From positions 61,800,753 to 61,864,752 of the forward strand of contig CM051456.1 in the NCBI GenBank assembly GCA_028274465.1: a stretch of DNA of 64,000 nt, given 5' to 3'. This DNA comes from Plantago ovata. Lineage: Eukaryota; Streptophyta; Magnoliopsida; Lamiales; Plantaginaceae. Positions 10,263-21,029 of the stretch are shown here, piece after piece. The position numbers and the translations under genes were made by a program. Positions within the stretch are counted from its first letter, which is position 1; each line of letters begins with the position of its first letter. The notes under the pieces are model-generated. The model saw only the letters and a list, made by a program, of their open reading frames with translations, was not told where the DNA came from and did no database searches.

Positions 10263-11325
10263 GGTTTTTATCGCTTTCTTTACCGCTTTATTGCATGCAT
10301 TCATACTTGAACAATTTGCTTTTCATATGTGAATTTGTTCGTCTCTGTGTCGTACGTGCTTATTTTATGTTTGAGTGAGATTTCTCGAGTGATTTTGGTT
10401 GAAAAATGTTTTCAGGGACTAAAAACCGCATTTTTTTTCTTCGTCTCCCCACCTCAGGAGGTGGGGGGCGACTCGCCCTACGCTCCAGAGCGTGCGTGTG
10501 CGCTCCGGACGCGCGGGGTGATTCGCCCCAGGCGTGGGGCGAATCGCCCCACGTTCTGCAGATTGAAAAAACGGGGTTCTCCCCCATTTTTCCTCATTTC
10601 ACTTCATCTTCTTCCCTTAAACTCCAAAAATTCCTCCATTTTCACAAAACCTTCAAACCTTCATAACTTCTTCATCTTTCCATCAATTTGTGTGTTCTTT
10701 AGCTTCAATCGAAGCCCATTACGTGCTCTTTCTTTTCATCCGAACAAATCTCTTCCTAGTTCATTCAATCTCCGGATTTGAGGTAATCTCACATGAACCC
10801 TAATTTTTCAAATTTGGGGGTTTTTTGATTTATGCTTCAATTAAGCTTGTATGATGTATGGGTTGATGGTTTATGTGTTTAGAAACGTTATTCATTATCA
10901 ATTGCATGTTCAATTAGGCTTGGTTTGTTGATTTGAGATTTTTGCTATTAGATGATATATCTTGTTAGGAAATGTATCTCTTGTTTTCATTCCATGCTTA
11001 AACATGTGTTTGTTGATATGATAATGATGGATGTAATGGTAGAATGCATGATTGATGAAGTTGAGGATTTATGTTAGATTTTTGATTATTATGGTATGGA
11101 TTGAACCTTGTGATTCAAGGCATTTGTTGTTTAGCAAGAGCATAATGTGATATGTTACTGTAGTAGTTACATTGATATGATTGCGTGATGAAGTAGCTAG
11201 ACTAGACATTGGGTTTTTGAGGAGTTGGATTGTTGAAGATATTGCTCGTTTGTTCGCTCGTACATTTACATATGCATAGGTCTGTTTTGTGTCGTACAAG
11301 ATACTAATTGCTGTTTGTAGGAATC
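10263..11325 (+). other. E1 internal spacer with palindromic GC island
   Basis: No reading frame of note. An island of GC palindromes at about 10450-10555 (GGGGCGACTCGCCC, GGGGCGAATCGCCCC) repeats the word used in this element's own LTRs. The rest (10600-11325) is AT-rich and aligns with E3 24960-25712. A TTGTAGG just before the next ATG could be an intron end, so the stretch may be a spliced leader; that is inference. Confidence 0.6.
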
Positions 11326-12606
11326 ATGGCACCAAGATCGAGGAGAGCTGGCTCGAGCAGGAAGGGGAAGGGAGTAGCATCAAGCTCCCCAACCTTCCCA
11401 CCACATGTACGAGATGTCTTTAGCCGCGGGAGAGGTGCGACAAAGGCTAGAAGCGAAGCTGGCCGACGGGGGAAGATCGATCATTCCAGACCGGAGGATT
11501 GATATTCCAGAGTCAGCAGCTGATACGGCGGGGTATAGGACGCTATCACTATTGGCGTCAAGAAGGAATTGGGATTGGTACAGTTCCAACAGGTTCAAGG
11601 GGTACGACGAGAGCCTCCTCCAAGAGTTCTACACTGGATACACAGATCTCGAGGAGAAGAATGGGGTACTAGTTCGAGGCCTGATAATACCATGGACACC
11701 AGAGCACATTTCCTCATTCATCCATTTTGGGCAGCAGGAGTTCACAGGGAGCGACCATGCCTACCTGTATTCGAGGGCCTCTAGGGGGATAGGAAGACAT
11801 ATTACGGACGTGATCTGCAACAGGGAGTACAGATATCCAGACATCGGGGGAGAACCTACACGGATCCGTCAGAGCGACCTTAGCATTGAAGCTAAGGTGA
11901 TGATGAAATTTTGTATCTTCAACTTGATCCCTAGGAAGAATGACTCATGGATTCAGCCCTACTACGCCGAGCTCCTCTACTGCTTGATAGACAGACATCG
12001 GATCGACATCGGGCACATCATGTATGAGGAGTATGAGCGCCACTTGGAAAGAAAAAGAAGCCCTTCGTCTTCCCAAGCTTCATCACTGGCTACTGCAAAT
12101 ATCATGGGGTCGATGACATTGACGAGGGGGATTGCGAAGTCGCTGCCCTTTCACCCTCGACAATTGAGGTGCAGCTGGCTAGGTATCAGTTGAAGAACCC
12201 CACGGCTGCCGCTGCTGATGTGGGAGCCGATGATGGCCAAGCCCCTATCCCGGATATCCCATTTGTCCATTGAGCACCGCATGCACCACCTCGAGCACCA
12301 CAGGGGTCTAGAGGATTTGACTTCTCTGAATTCCGGACCTACCTCGACGACCGTTTCGATAGAGCCGATGCTAGTACTGCAGCTTTGACCACTTCTGTCC
12401 AAGGACTGCGACAGGACCTCGACGGGCACATTGCCCAGCGCAACCGCGATTGGGAGACATTCGAGGAGCATCGCCGAGAGGATAGGCAACAAAGGTGGGA
12501 GCAGCAACAGCTCATCCAGCAGCAACAGGAGGCCCTACAGCAATCCAATGATCTCCTGTCTGACATGTGGAGAAACTTTTATGGGGATTACCATCCCGAT
12601 GATTAG
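11326..12606 (+). pseudogene. E1 second frame, plant retrotransposon-type protein
   Basis: The start reads MAPRSRRAGSSRKGKG, basic and low-complexity. The middle (about 11550-12060) resembles the putative plant transposon protein domain often found in Athila elements: RNWDWYSSNRFKGYDES, VLVRGLIIPWTPEHISSFI and a segment ending YAELLYCLIDRHRIDIG. The end is glutamine-rich and coiled-coil-like (WEQQQLIQQQQEALQQSND) and closes with LLSDMWRNFYGDY. It occupies the place where some Athila elements carry an env-like gene, but I see no signal peptide or membrane anchor. It is broken in about two or three places. Function unknown. Confidence 0.7.
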
Positions 12607-13220
12607 TCTTTTCACATGTCCACTCTCAACCAACCGAGGCCAAACCATTCGGTAACATCTAGTATCACTTCTTATTACTCATTCTCTTTTGCTAGGGGCT
12701 AGCTTAAGAATCGTAAGGGGGATGGGATGTGAACCGTGATGTTAAGTATTGTTTGGCTTTGTGTTGATTAGTATCTTGTTCTTTGTCTGCATTTGCATTT
12801 GCATGTTTACTGCTTTCTTAGATTTTTAGGTTGCATTCACTACATTCATCCTAGGATAGTCTTGCATGTTTTATATGGAGTTTATTGCCGAATTGTTTTG
12901 AACTCTTTTATTGGGTAGATTAACTAACTATGCCATTAATCATATGTTTCATCTCTATGAATTTGTTTGAGGTTTTTCTCGCTTGGCTTGTCACATTTAT
13001 GTATTGCACTTAGTTAAGCTTGGTAGTCTCGACATCACTTAGTGGTGTTTTCTTTACTGCGGTTCACGAAGGGCTTTATAATAGGATGATGCATGTTAGG
13101 GTCTTATGGTTGTTTTCCCGAGTAATTATGTACCTAAGAGGCAACAAGTCTTCACCATGCTTTGAGATTGCTAAATGCCTAGGAAGGAGGTAGTGTGAGG
13201 TTGTGTGATCCTTTGTTTAT
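12607..13220 (+). other. E1 noncoding 3' region, first part
   Basis: No frame. Conserved strings are shared with E2, E3 and E5: CCGAGGCCAAACCATTCGGT, GGGGGATGGGATGTGAA, CATCACTTAGTGGTG (a near-palindrome) and GCGGTTCACGAAGG. Confidence 0.7.
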
Positions 13221-13362
13221 AACCTATTCTTTCGAATAGGTTTGGGGAGGGGTTGCACCATCATTAGACTTGTTTTTCGTTTTTTATTTCCTTATTGTGA
13301 GTTTGTTTTTCCTTTTCCGTAAATTTTGTACTCCAACCTATTCTTTCGAATAGGTTTGGGGA
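13221..13362 (+). repeat. two hairpin/PPT-like units of E1
   Basis: CCTATTCTTTCGAATAGG followed by TTTGGGGA(G/A)G occurs at 13221-13250 and 13335-13362. Each can fold into a seven-base-pair stem with a four-base loop. Confidence 0.88.
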
Positions 13363-13408
13363 AGTCGTGTGAGTCATTTTGTTTCTCTTTTCGTTGTGCT
13401 ACTGCTGG

Positions 13409-13530
13409 CTAAAAAAAATCGAAAAAAAAAGAAAGAAAAATTCCAGGAAAAAAGAAAAAAAAAGAAAAAAGAAACTGGAAAGAAAAAAAGAAAAAAAAGA
13501 GAAAAGACCCCAAAAAAGCAAAGAAGGGTC
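13409..13530 (+). repeat. A-rich tract of E1 with GACCC/GGGTC closing stem
   Basis: A nearly pure A/G tract follows TACTGCTGGCTA and ends in GACCCC, an A-rich loop, and GGGTCC. Lysine-rich and phenylalanine-rich frames here are compositional. Confidence 0.8.
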
Positions 13531-14148
13531 CAAAAAAGAAAGCCAAATAGCAGTTTAGCAAAGTGTGGTGTCTCATTTTCCAATTCTTGTAATAATCGTG
13601 TTGTAATTTTCTTTTTTTCTTTTGTTTTTGAGTGTCATTTGTTCTAGACCACCCTCGTCCTACCATTCAGGAAGTGGTGAATAGCTTAACGCTTTGCTTG
13701 AGAGATGGGTAGAATAGGGGAGTGTTATCTTTTATAGGGAACCCTCCTTCGTTTGATGAGAGCCAGTACTGGTTCGACCTCTTTGAGGGAAAGTATTAAA
13801 CATTGGTGAACAACAGTAAGTCCTCAGTTTCATAGGCACGGGACAAGCATGCGTATCTTAGCATGCTTCATTACGTCGTCACTGACTAGGTCCAGGTAGA
13901 GAATGTTACGAGAGACTATCTTGCCTTGGCATAAGTGCTTATGTGGATGTGTATAAGTCAATCGAGGTATTCATCAATCTATATTCATGCTTTGATTTAT
14001 ATGGTTTTTGTTCATATGTTTTTTTATAGATTCAGTAGATTAGTTCATTTTATTCGGCATGAAACTCCATTTTATGTGTTGCATTGTTTTTTGCATTAGA
14101 GTCTAGCTTAGTTGCTTGAGGACAAGCAAAGGTTCGGTTTGGGGAGTT
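13531..14148 (+). other. E1 conserved 3' block, stem-loop and polypurine tract
   Basis: Noncoding block with the strings GGGAACCCTCCTTCGTTTGA, CATAGGCACGGGACAA and CGTCACTGACTAGGTCCAGG. It ends with the stem-loop TTGCTTGAGGACAAGCAA (about 14112-14129) and the polypurine tract AAAGGTTCGGTTTGGGGAG (14128-14146) that would prime plus-strand synthesis next to the LTR. Confidence 0.85.
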
Positions 14149-15456
14149 TGATGAATGTGTATTTTACACTTTCATTTGAGTCTTTTCACCTATTTTAGCT
14201 ATCCTCTATGTTAATTTAGCTATATTTTAGTGCATTTTATTAGAATAGTGTCAAGTTTCCCTTTAGTTTTTATTTTACAGGTTTTGGTTGAAAAACGAGG
14301 ATTTCGGGGCAATTATATTGAAGTTGACAAGGAATTGGTGTTCCAGAAGCCTATTTGGAGTATCTGAAGATTTCCGGATAGGATTTGGAGTCTAGGGGTC
14401 GAATCTGGAGGTTAGAAGGCCACTAGAAGTCAGAAACCGAGTCCGAAAAGGGGAATAAAACCAAAAACGCGTCGAAAACGCGGAATTCCGCGAATTTTAC
14501 TCCCGGGAGAATCGCCCGGGACGTGGGACGAATCGCCCCACACCAGGCGAATCGCCCGGTGTGTGGGGCCCTTCGCCCCACACAAATTCGAAGCCTATAT
14601 ATAGTTGCTCAATTTTTCTCCGAAATTCATACTTTTCCAGACCTATTCTCTCACCTTTCTCTGTAGTTTTTGGTAGGAACTTCCCAGAGCCTATTCTGGG
14701 GGTTCGTAGCTTAGGAGACACTTTTTCATAGCAGTTTGGAGCTTGTTAGATCGCGATTCTTTGGAGACTGACAACCTTCGGTAACATTGTATCTTACAGT
14801 TTTTCTACTTATTTTTATATATCTTTCAACATATTTTCTTCTATGATTTCTGTTCATTGCATGACAACTATGAGTAGCTAAACTTATCGTTGGTGGTAGT
14901 ATGTGAATTCTTAGCGAAGGGTTGATTATCATGCTAATGGCTATATCGCGCATAATACTCCGTGTTATTGCTTTATTTCGTTGATCAGGCACAGCCTATA
15001 CCTTCGTATGTTGATTAATTATTATGCACAATTGGACCCTCGTCGACCAATGCATATCTATATCATCGTAGTGTTGAATAATTACGGAACACAATTGGAC
15101 AATAGTGTTGACCTGTCAGTATCTATATCTTCGTAGTGTTTAATGATTGCAACAGGACAATTGATTAATCAAAGATCTCCATGCAAAACCGAGGAATTTA
15201 CGCATGATTATTAACCCGTTATGCTTTGAAGGACCATACTATCACCAATCTCCATTATCTGTTAGAAAAACCTTTGCTATTCCGTCTGCTGTTTTTATAT
15301 TCTAAATTAGATTTGATAAAGCTAGTTATAGTCCTTAGAGAACGACACTCGAGGTCATTCTACTGCTACACTACGGTTTTCGTTGTAGTCGTGAATTGCC
15401 TTTGGCTAAATAACAAATTTATTTGATCAATCGGGACCGACAATCCTGCGTTGCAT
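14149..15456 (+). repeat. E1 3' LTR
   Basis: It starts TGATGAATGTG and ends in the TGCGTTGCAT block. It has a palindromic island at 14501-14583 and a TATA box at 14596-14604. It is slightly longer than the 5' LTR, mostly because of the larger island and a different terminal 30 bp. Confidence 0.87.
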
Positions 15457-16392
15457 TGAAAAATTTATACTCTTGAGTAAAGACAAATTACCAATTACCT
15501 TTGTTCGTGCTACTGATAGTGGTCAACCAGAACTCTATCAAATTGGTCAATCTAAGGTTGCTGAAATAAGCAATCAAGTACCTATGACCAAGAAGCCCGA
15601 TGTTGCTACTCAAAGTAACAAGACTTCAAAAGGTAAACAGGTTGCTGAAAAGCAATCTGATCAGAAAAAGGATGTTGAAAGGCAATCTGCCAAACAAGTT
15701 GCTGAAAAGCAATTTGTTAAGCCTAAAGTCAAGATTACTAACAAAAGTAATCAGAAGTCCTTTGCTGATAAACCTGAATCAAGTAAGGTTGCTGAGACAA
15801 AAATTCAGCCTACTCCGAAAAGTGGACTTGGATACAAAACCAAGCAAAATCAACTTTTTCACGAGTATAAGTAGAGTCAGCAAAGATACTTGAAGGAGCT
15901 GAACAAATCCAAGCCTAAGAGTACTAACAATACTCGGAATGATAGGACTAGAAGGAACCTTGCTAGAAAAGAACTTACTGAAAAGTATATTTAGCAAAAG
16001 GGTCAACCAAACAAGACACCACATCAGAAAGTGGACTTGACCAGCAATGTTCAAAAGTGTTTTGGTTCTAAACCATCTAGTTCCTCAGCGAGTAGAAAAC
16101 AAGTCAAGATTGAAAAAGTGACTTGAACATGTTAATGGACATCCAATCTTGGATAATTAACTTGTTTGCTCTTGATTGTGCAGACTTCAGCCACGGAGAC
16201 AAACAATGCAATTAGGGTGCATTACTATATCTGGAGTTCTTTATGTCAAAAATCTTAAGTTTAATCTTTTCAGCATGAGTCAGTTTGCTGACAAAGGTTA
16301 TTTCATCAAAATCAAAACTGATGAATGTAAACTTATTGACTTTGAGACAAAGAAGGTAATCATGATTGCTAGAAGATCAAGAGGTCTATACA
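15457..16392 (+). pseudogene. pol: copia-1 Gag-Pol linker and GAG-pre-integrase start
   Basis: Continuation of copia-1 after E1. The first part is a lysine-rich linker with a recurring VAEKQ-type unit (KQVAEKQSD, AKQVAEKQFV). The last part reads ISGVLYVKNLKFNLFSMSQF and FETKKVIMIARRSRGLYTV, the usual end of the protease/start of the GAG-pre-integrase domain of copia polyproteins. Broken in several places. Copia-2 interrupts it at 16397; the sequence resumes at 41245. Confidence 0.82.
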
Positions 16393-16397
16393 CTGTA

Positions 16398-17890
16398 TGT
16401 TAGGAAACTTGTAATTTTGATGAGCAATTAACCATGCTAAATTAAGGAAAGTCCAGTAACTAGTACTCTTAAGGTCCATAGGAATTTAGAATTTTAAGGA
16501 CATTGTAAAAGAGGAACGTTTGCTGAAGACTTAGAATAGGTGCTAGATAGGTTTGTTTTACCACTTATGATGTATCTTGTTTTCTGAAAAGAAAAACAAC
16601 CTATTGAAGCATTTGCTGATGATCTACTTTGTTTACACAAACAAACTATTGAAGCATTTAGAACCATTCAGAAACTTGAAGAATTCGAAGACTGAAGACT
16701 AGAAGATTTCTGAAGACTGGTATGTACAAAGGCACATGTTGCTCAAAAAGTGGAAACTACAGCAACAACTTGCATAAGTGAAAATCTAAACGACATAGTA
16801 GGTTGTGCTTGCTGAAACTGAGACTGGCCACTTGCTGAAAAACATATGTGACCTCCTTGCTGATAGTACTTGCATTTACGCTCCAACGTTCATGTTTGAA
16901 TCTCATTCAAATTAACATTAAATGCAAAGCATGCACGCGAAGGACATGAATACTAGAAGACAAATGAAGGACGCTACTGAAAGTACAAAAGCAAGATAGT
17001 GACATCTTAAGGAACGAAGCCTTGGAATTTGAAATTCAAACGGCTCCCTTGATTCACTATAAATAGAGGTCATCCGGCAAAGAGTTGAAGTGTGTCAACA
17101 ACGTGATCAAACTCTCACTTGTGCTTAAAACTCACATACCCTTCAAACACTCTTTACTGCCATTGATCCGTTCCAAGACTTAAAGCTTGAAAAAGCTACT
17201 TGTGAAGAAGTAGAACATACACGGCTAAGAAATTAGTTAAGTGTTCTTTCTTTCGAACAAGAACAAGTCTTGACACCAGAAACAATCAAACTTGTTTACT
17301 GCAAAGTATTCAAAGTTTTGTTTCTTAGAATACTTATTGTAGCTGAATAAGTTATAATCAAGTTATCTCATCCCAAACCTCTCTAACTGAAAATACACCC
17401 TTTCAGACGTGAAATTCAGGGGGAACTTAATCGAGCATAGAGTTGTTGATTACAAGTCCCAAGTTTGGTGGAGAACAAGGTTTCGTTCTCTAGTTAGGTT
17501 GGAAACGAAGCAAGTGTGCTTTGGTTTCTGTTTGAATCGCTCTAAATAGGTGTTGTAAGGAACCTCAAACTTGTCTTAGTGGATTCAGTCCTAGAAAGGA
17601 CAAAGTGGATTAGTTGAGAGTTTACGCCACTCTCAGATACCACTATAAAAGTGTTTGTGTGATTTACTTACTGCATTTAGTTTTCAGCAAAGCATATCTA
17701 TCTGTACACAGTCACTTTGTTCACTTGCAGAAACTATCACTTGCTGACAAAGCACTTATTGTATCAAAGACTTCCGCTCTCTGATTTTAAGTATCAGCAA
17801 AAGTCGTTACTGAAAAGTAACTTGCGCTTGCTGAGAAAGTTAAGTATCAGCAAACTCATTACTGAAAAGTAATAAGTCCTTGCTGAGAAA
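16398..17890 (+). repeat. copia-2 5' LTR
   Basis: It starts TGTTAGGAAACTTG. TATA box TATAAATAG lies at 17058-17066, and two GAAA-loop hairpins at 17806-17821 and 17858-17873. It passes directly into the 3' noncoding module. Confidence 0.92.
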
Positions 17891-18398
17891 TTTGAGATGT
17901 CTGATTAAGGGGGAACTTTCAGCAAGTAACAAGGCTGGTTACACAAACTCGCTGAAATGATTCTTGTTTACTTCAGCAAGCAATCAAATCCCATAAATCT
18001 AGGTAAAATCAATTTATGACGTTAATCGGGCACAGATAAACTCGCTAATAATCATGACATGAAATACAATCGTGGCCATTGAATAAAAGGCGTTTTTGAT
18101 ATAACGGTTAACATTGGAAAGAGAAAGAGTGCTCTGACAGTTTTTGTTAGTGGGCCACTACGCATTTAATGCAAAGGCTCCACTAACGCTGTTGAATCTC
18201 TGATTTACCCTTGCTGAGAACTCAAAATCGATTGAGCTTCTTGCACATCAGAGACACTATATATACAAGGAGTTAGAGAAAGACACAATTCTTTAACTCA
18301 CATTTCCTTTCTCTACAAATTTTAGCCTGAATTTACTATACCTCCTGTCAAAAAGCAAAGTAATCTTTTTCGTACACATTTCTCACCCTATAAAAGAA
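17891..18398 (+). promoter_or_regulatory. copia-2 3' module leader: central PPT-like tract, hairpin and TATA box
   Basis: A TAAGGGGGAACTTT tract at about 17906-17919 resembles the real polypurine tract. A hairpin with arms GTTAGTGG / CCACTAAC spans 18146-18187. A TATA box TATATATA lies at 18258-18265, 133 bp before the ATG of the env-like frame. All three have counterparts in copia-1 (44741-44753, 45030-45071, 45140-45149). I read this as an internal promoter for the 3' gene; expression is not shown by sequence. Confidence 0.65.
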
Positions 18399-19462
18399 AT
18401 GGCACCAAAGAGACAGTCATCTAAGGTTGACAGTGCTGGAAAAAGCACTGCTCCGGTGACCAACACAGTGAAAGTTGTGTTGAAAAACGATAGAATAACC
18501 GAGAAACCCATGCCGCCTGCATATCTAGACACTGCAATGTGTGAGATGATGATGCAATGGGGTGGTTTTGCCAAAGAGAAGTATATCCGATACTTCTATG
18601 AACAAGAACTTGACGGTGATAATGAGGAGGCGCTTGACCTGATAAAACAGCAAGGCCTCACTCTCTTTATAACAGCTCGCCCTAAGAAAGTGAGTATGTT
18701 AGATATAATGGAGTTCTACAATAATGCAGAAATCCAGACTCTAACTGATGGTCAAGGAGTCACTGAAAAAGTGATCTTCACCACAGTTCAGAATGTGCAA
18801 ATCGTCCTGAAATGGACTGATTTAGCCGACATCTTTCAGATTCCGACCACTGGAACTGAAGATGACATCACTGCCACTGACGAAGAAATAGAAGCCTTCT
18901 ACAGTGATGTCAGAAATGAGAAAATGAAGAAAGGAGAGATTTGCTCCCGTGACTTGGACAAAGCACGTTAAGAGGAAGCATCTCTGCCATTCACTTGGTC
19001 TAGTAGCTCTGCTACTAATCAAAGTCTTAGACTCCCAAGTCGGAGGAATAGACCAAGTAGGCATGAGAAGGTGGCCGCTGCTGATGCATATATATGAGAA
19101 CAAAACTGAGCTCAACTGGCCAAAGTACATTTTCAACAGACTTGTTGATTGTGTTACTAAATTCAAGGTTAAAGTTGAAGACAACAAGGTCTCACCTACC
19201 TTCCCAGTCATGTATGGACTAAAAATATGCTATATCCTTGAACACTTCCGGATTCAGCTGAGAAACCCATTGCCGATTAAGAAATCAGTATGTAATGTGG
19301 GAAGAGCCTTCTACAAGCAAAATGCACCTAAGCTTGCTGATAAGAAACTGGAAAAATCAAAGAAGACAACAACGACAAATGTTTTCAGCACAAGTCAGCA
19401 AGAAAGATATACAACAGCTGCTGATGTTGTCACCACTACTCAGCAAGAAAATGTTCCAACAG
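18399..19462 (+). pseudogene. copia-2 env-like frame, amino-terminal part
   Basis: The start reads MAPKRQSSKVDSAGKSTAP, a basic low-complexity leader, then PMPPAYLDTAMCEMMMQWGG and FAKEKYIRYFYEQE, shared almost word for word with copia-1 (45305 on). A globular region follows (LVALLLIKVLDSQVGGIDQV, FPVMYGLKICYILEHFRIQL). There is no signal peptide and no clear membrane anchor, so calling it envelope rests only on its position after pol in Sirevirus-type elements. Function unknown. Broken in at least one place; E2 is inserted near its end, and the frame region resumes at 35299. Confidence 0.8.
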
Positions 19463-20658
19463 TGATGAACGTGTATTTTACACTTTCATTTGAGTCTTTT
19501 TCACCTATTTTAGCTATCCTCTATGTTAATTTAGCTATATTTTAGTGCATTTTATTAGAATAGTGTCACGTTTCCCTTTAGTTTGTATTTTACAGGTTTT
19601 GGGTGAAAAACGAGGTTTTCCGGGCAATTATATTGAAGTAGACAAGGAATTGGTGTTCCGAAGGCCTAATTGGAGTATCTAGAAGATTCCGGATAGGATT
19701 TGAAGTCTAGGGGTCGAGTCTGTAGGCTAAAAGGTCACTAGAAGGCAAAAACCGAGTCCGAAAAGGAAAAGAAATCCAAAAACGCGTAATAAACCGACTG
19801 GACCTCCCGGGCGAGTCGCCCGGGACGTGGGGCGAATCACCCCACACCAGGCGAATCGCCCGGTGTGTGGGGCCACTCGCCCCACACCTGCCGAATGCCT
19901 ATATATAGTTGCTTAGTTTTCTCCGTTTTTCATACTTTTCCAGACCTTTTCTCCCACCTTTCTCATTAGTTTTAGGTAGGAATTTTCCGGAGCCTGTTCT
20001 GGGGATTCTTAGCTTAGGAGATACTTTTTCTTAACGTTTTGGAGCTTGTAAGATCGCGATTCTTCGGAGATTGACAATCTTCGGTAACATTGTATCTTAC
20101 AGTTTTTTCTATTTATATTTATTTATCTTTCAACATGTTTTCATTCAATCTTGCTATGATTTCTGTTGATTGCATGACATCTATGAGTAGCTAAACTTCT
20201 CGTTGGTGATAGTATGTGATTTCTTAGCGAAGGGTCAATAATTATGCTAATGGCTATATCGCGCATTATACTTTGAGTTATTGCTTTATTTCTTTGATCT
20301 ATCTAAAATCTCTATCTTCGTAGTGTTGAATAATAACGGAACACAATTGGACAATTCATTGATCAAAGATCTCTATGCAACACCGGGGACTTCATGCATG
20401 ATTATTAACCTGTTATGCTTTGAATGACCATACTATCATCAATCTCCATTATCTGTTAAGAAAAACCTTTGCTAAGTCGTCTGTTGATTTTATTTTCTTA
20501 AGTTAGATTAGATAAAGCTAGTTATAGTCATTAGAGATCGACACTCGAGGTTATTTTACTGCTGCACTACGGTTTTCGTTGTAGTTGTGAATTGTCTTTG
20601 GCTCTAAACAAATTTATTTGATTAACTAGAATTTGAAAAGTTCTGAACCAGTTCATCA
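19463..20658 (+). repeat. E2 5' LTR
   Basis: 1,196 bp, from TGATGAACGTG to GTTCATCA. A palindromic island at 19805-19887 (GGGCGAGTCGCCCGG, GGCGAATCGCC) precedes the TATA box TATATATAG at 19900-19908. Confidence 0.93.
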
Positions 20659-21029
20659 AATTGGCGGCGCTGCCGGGGACTATACTCCTTTTTTCTGTTT
20701 AGCTTATTTATATTTTCAGCATTCAGTTCCCTACAGAAGAATATGCTCTGGGGGTTTGCTCTCAGGAAATCTCACTTTCTTAAACTATTTCTTCCCCCCT
20801 ATCTTTTTCAGAAAATTCATCTAATCTGATCTCGGTTACCTTACGTGCTTGCGCTCTCGTAGTTCTCGGTTACATTGTGTTTGTTTGCACTCTTTGTGCT
20901 TTTCTTTGCAAGTTTTTGTTTTTCTTTTGTGGATTCTGCTCCTTGGTTTCTTATTTCCTCCTGTGCAGAAACTAGTTATATGAAGGATGAGTCAACCACC
21001 GTTGCCCCGGTATGTGATGCCTCGAGAGC
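20659..21029 (+). other. E2 primer site, leader and start of its Gag-like frame
   Basis: TTGGCGGCGCTGCCGGGGA at about 20661-20679 is a slightly changed tRNA-Asp primer site. A pyrimidine-rich, T-rich leader follows. An ATG at 20987 opens a frame reading MSQPPLPRYVMPR, which E5 shares at 50028. E3 is inserted 40 bp later, between 21029 and its target copy at 31618. Confidence 0.75.

Larger units (their letters stand above)
6624..15456 (+). mobile_element. E1: Athila-like non-autonomous LTR element inside copia-1
   Basis: Parts: 5' LTR 6624-7897, tRNA-Asp primer site 7901-7918, Gag-protease frame 8043-10202, a CCGGGAGGCAACCCGG hairpin, an internal palindromic GC island, a second frame 11326-12606, hairpin/PPT units, A-rich tract, conserved 3' block, PPT and 3' LTR 14149-15456. 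No reverse transcriptase, RNase H or integrase is present. It is broken in a handful of places. The LTRs differ at about 3% of sites by eye. The exact right end is uncertain by about 10 bp, and I could not confirm a clean target duplication. Confidence 0.88.

Noticed and set aside
13369-13666. Lysine-rich plus-strand and phenylalanine-rich minus-strand frames over the A-rich tracts (also 121-453, 29544-29796, 33329-33625, 52170-52421, 57274-57552)
   Set aside because: Pure composition effect of the A/G tract; the frames differ between elements while the tract does not.
18399-19462. A true viral envelope gene in the copia elements
   Set aside because: No signal peptide, membrane segment or glycoprotein-like cysteine pattern; the product is acidic with basic nuclear-type motifs. 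Only the position after pol suggests env.
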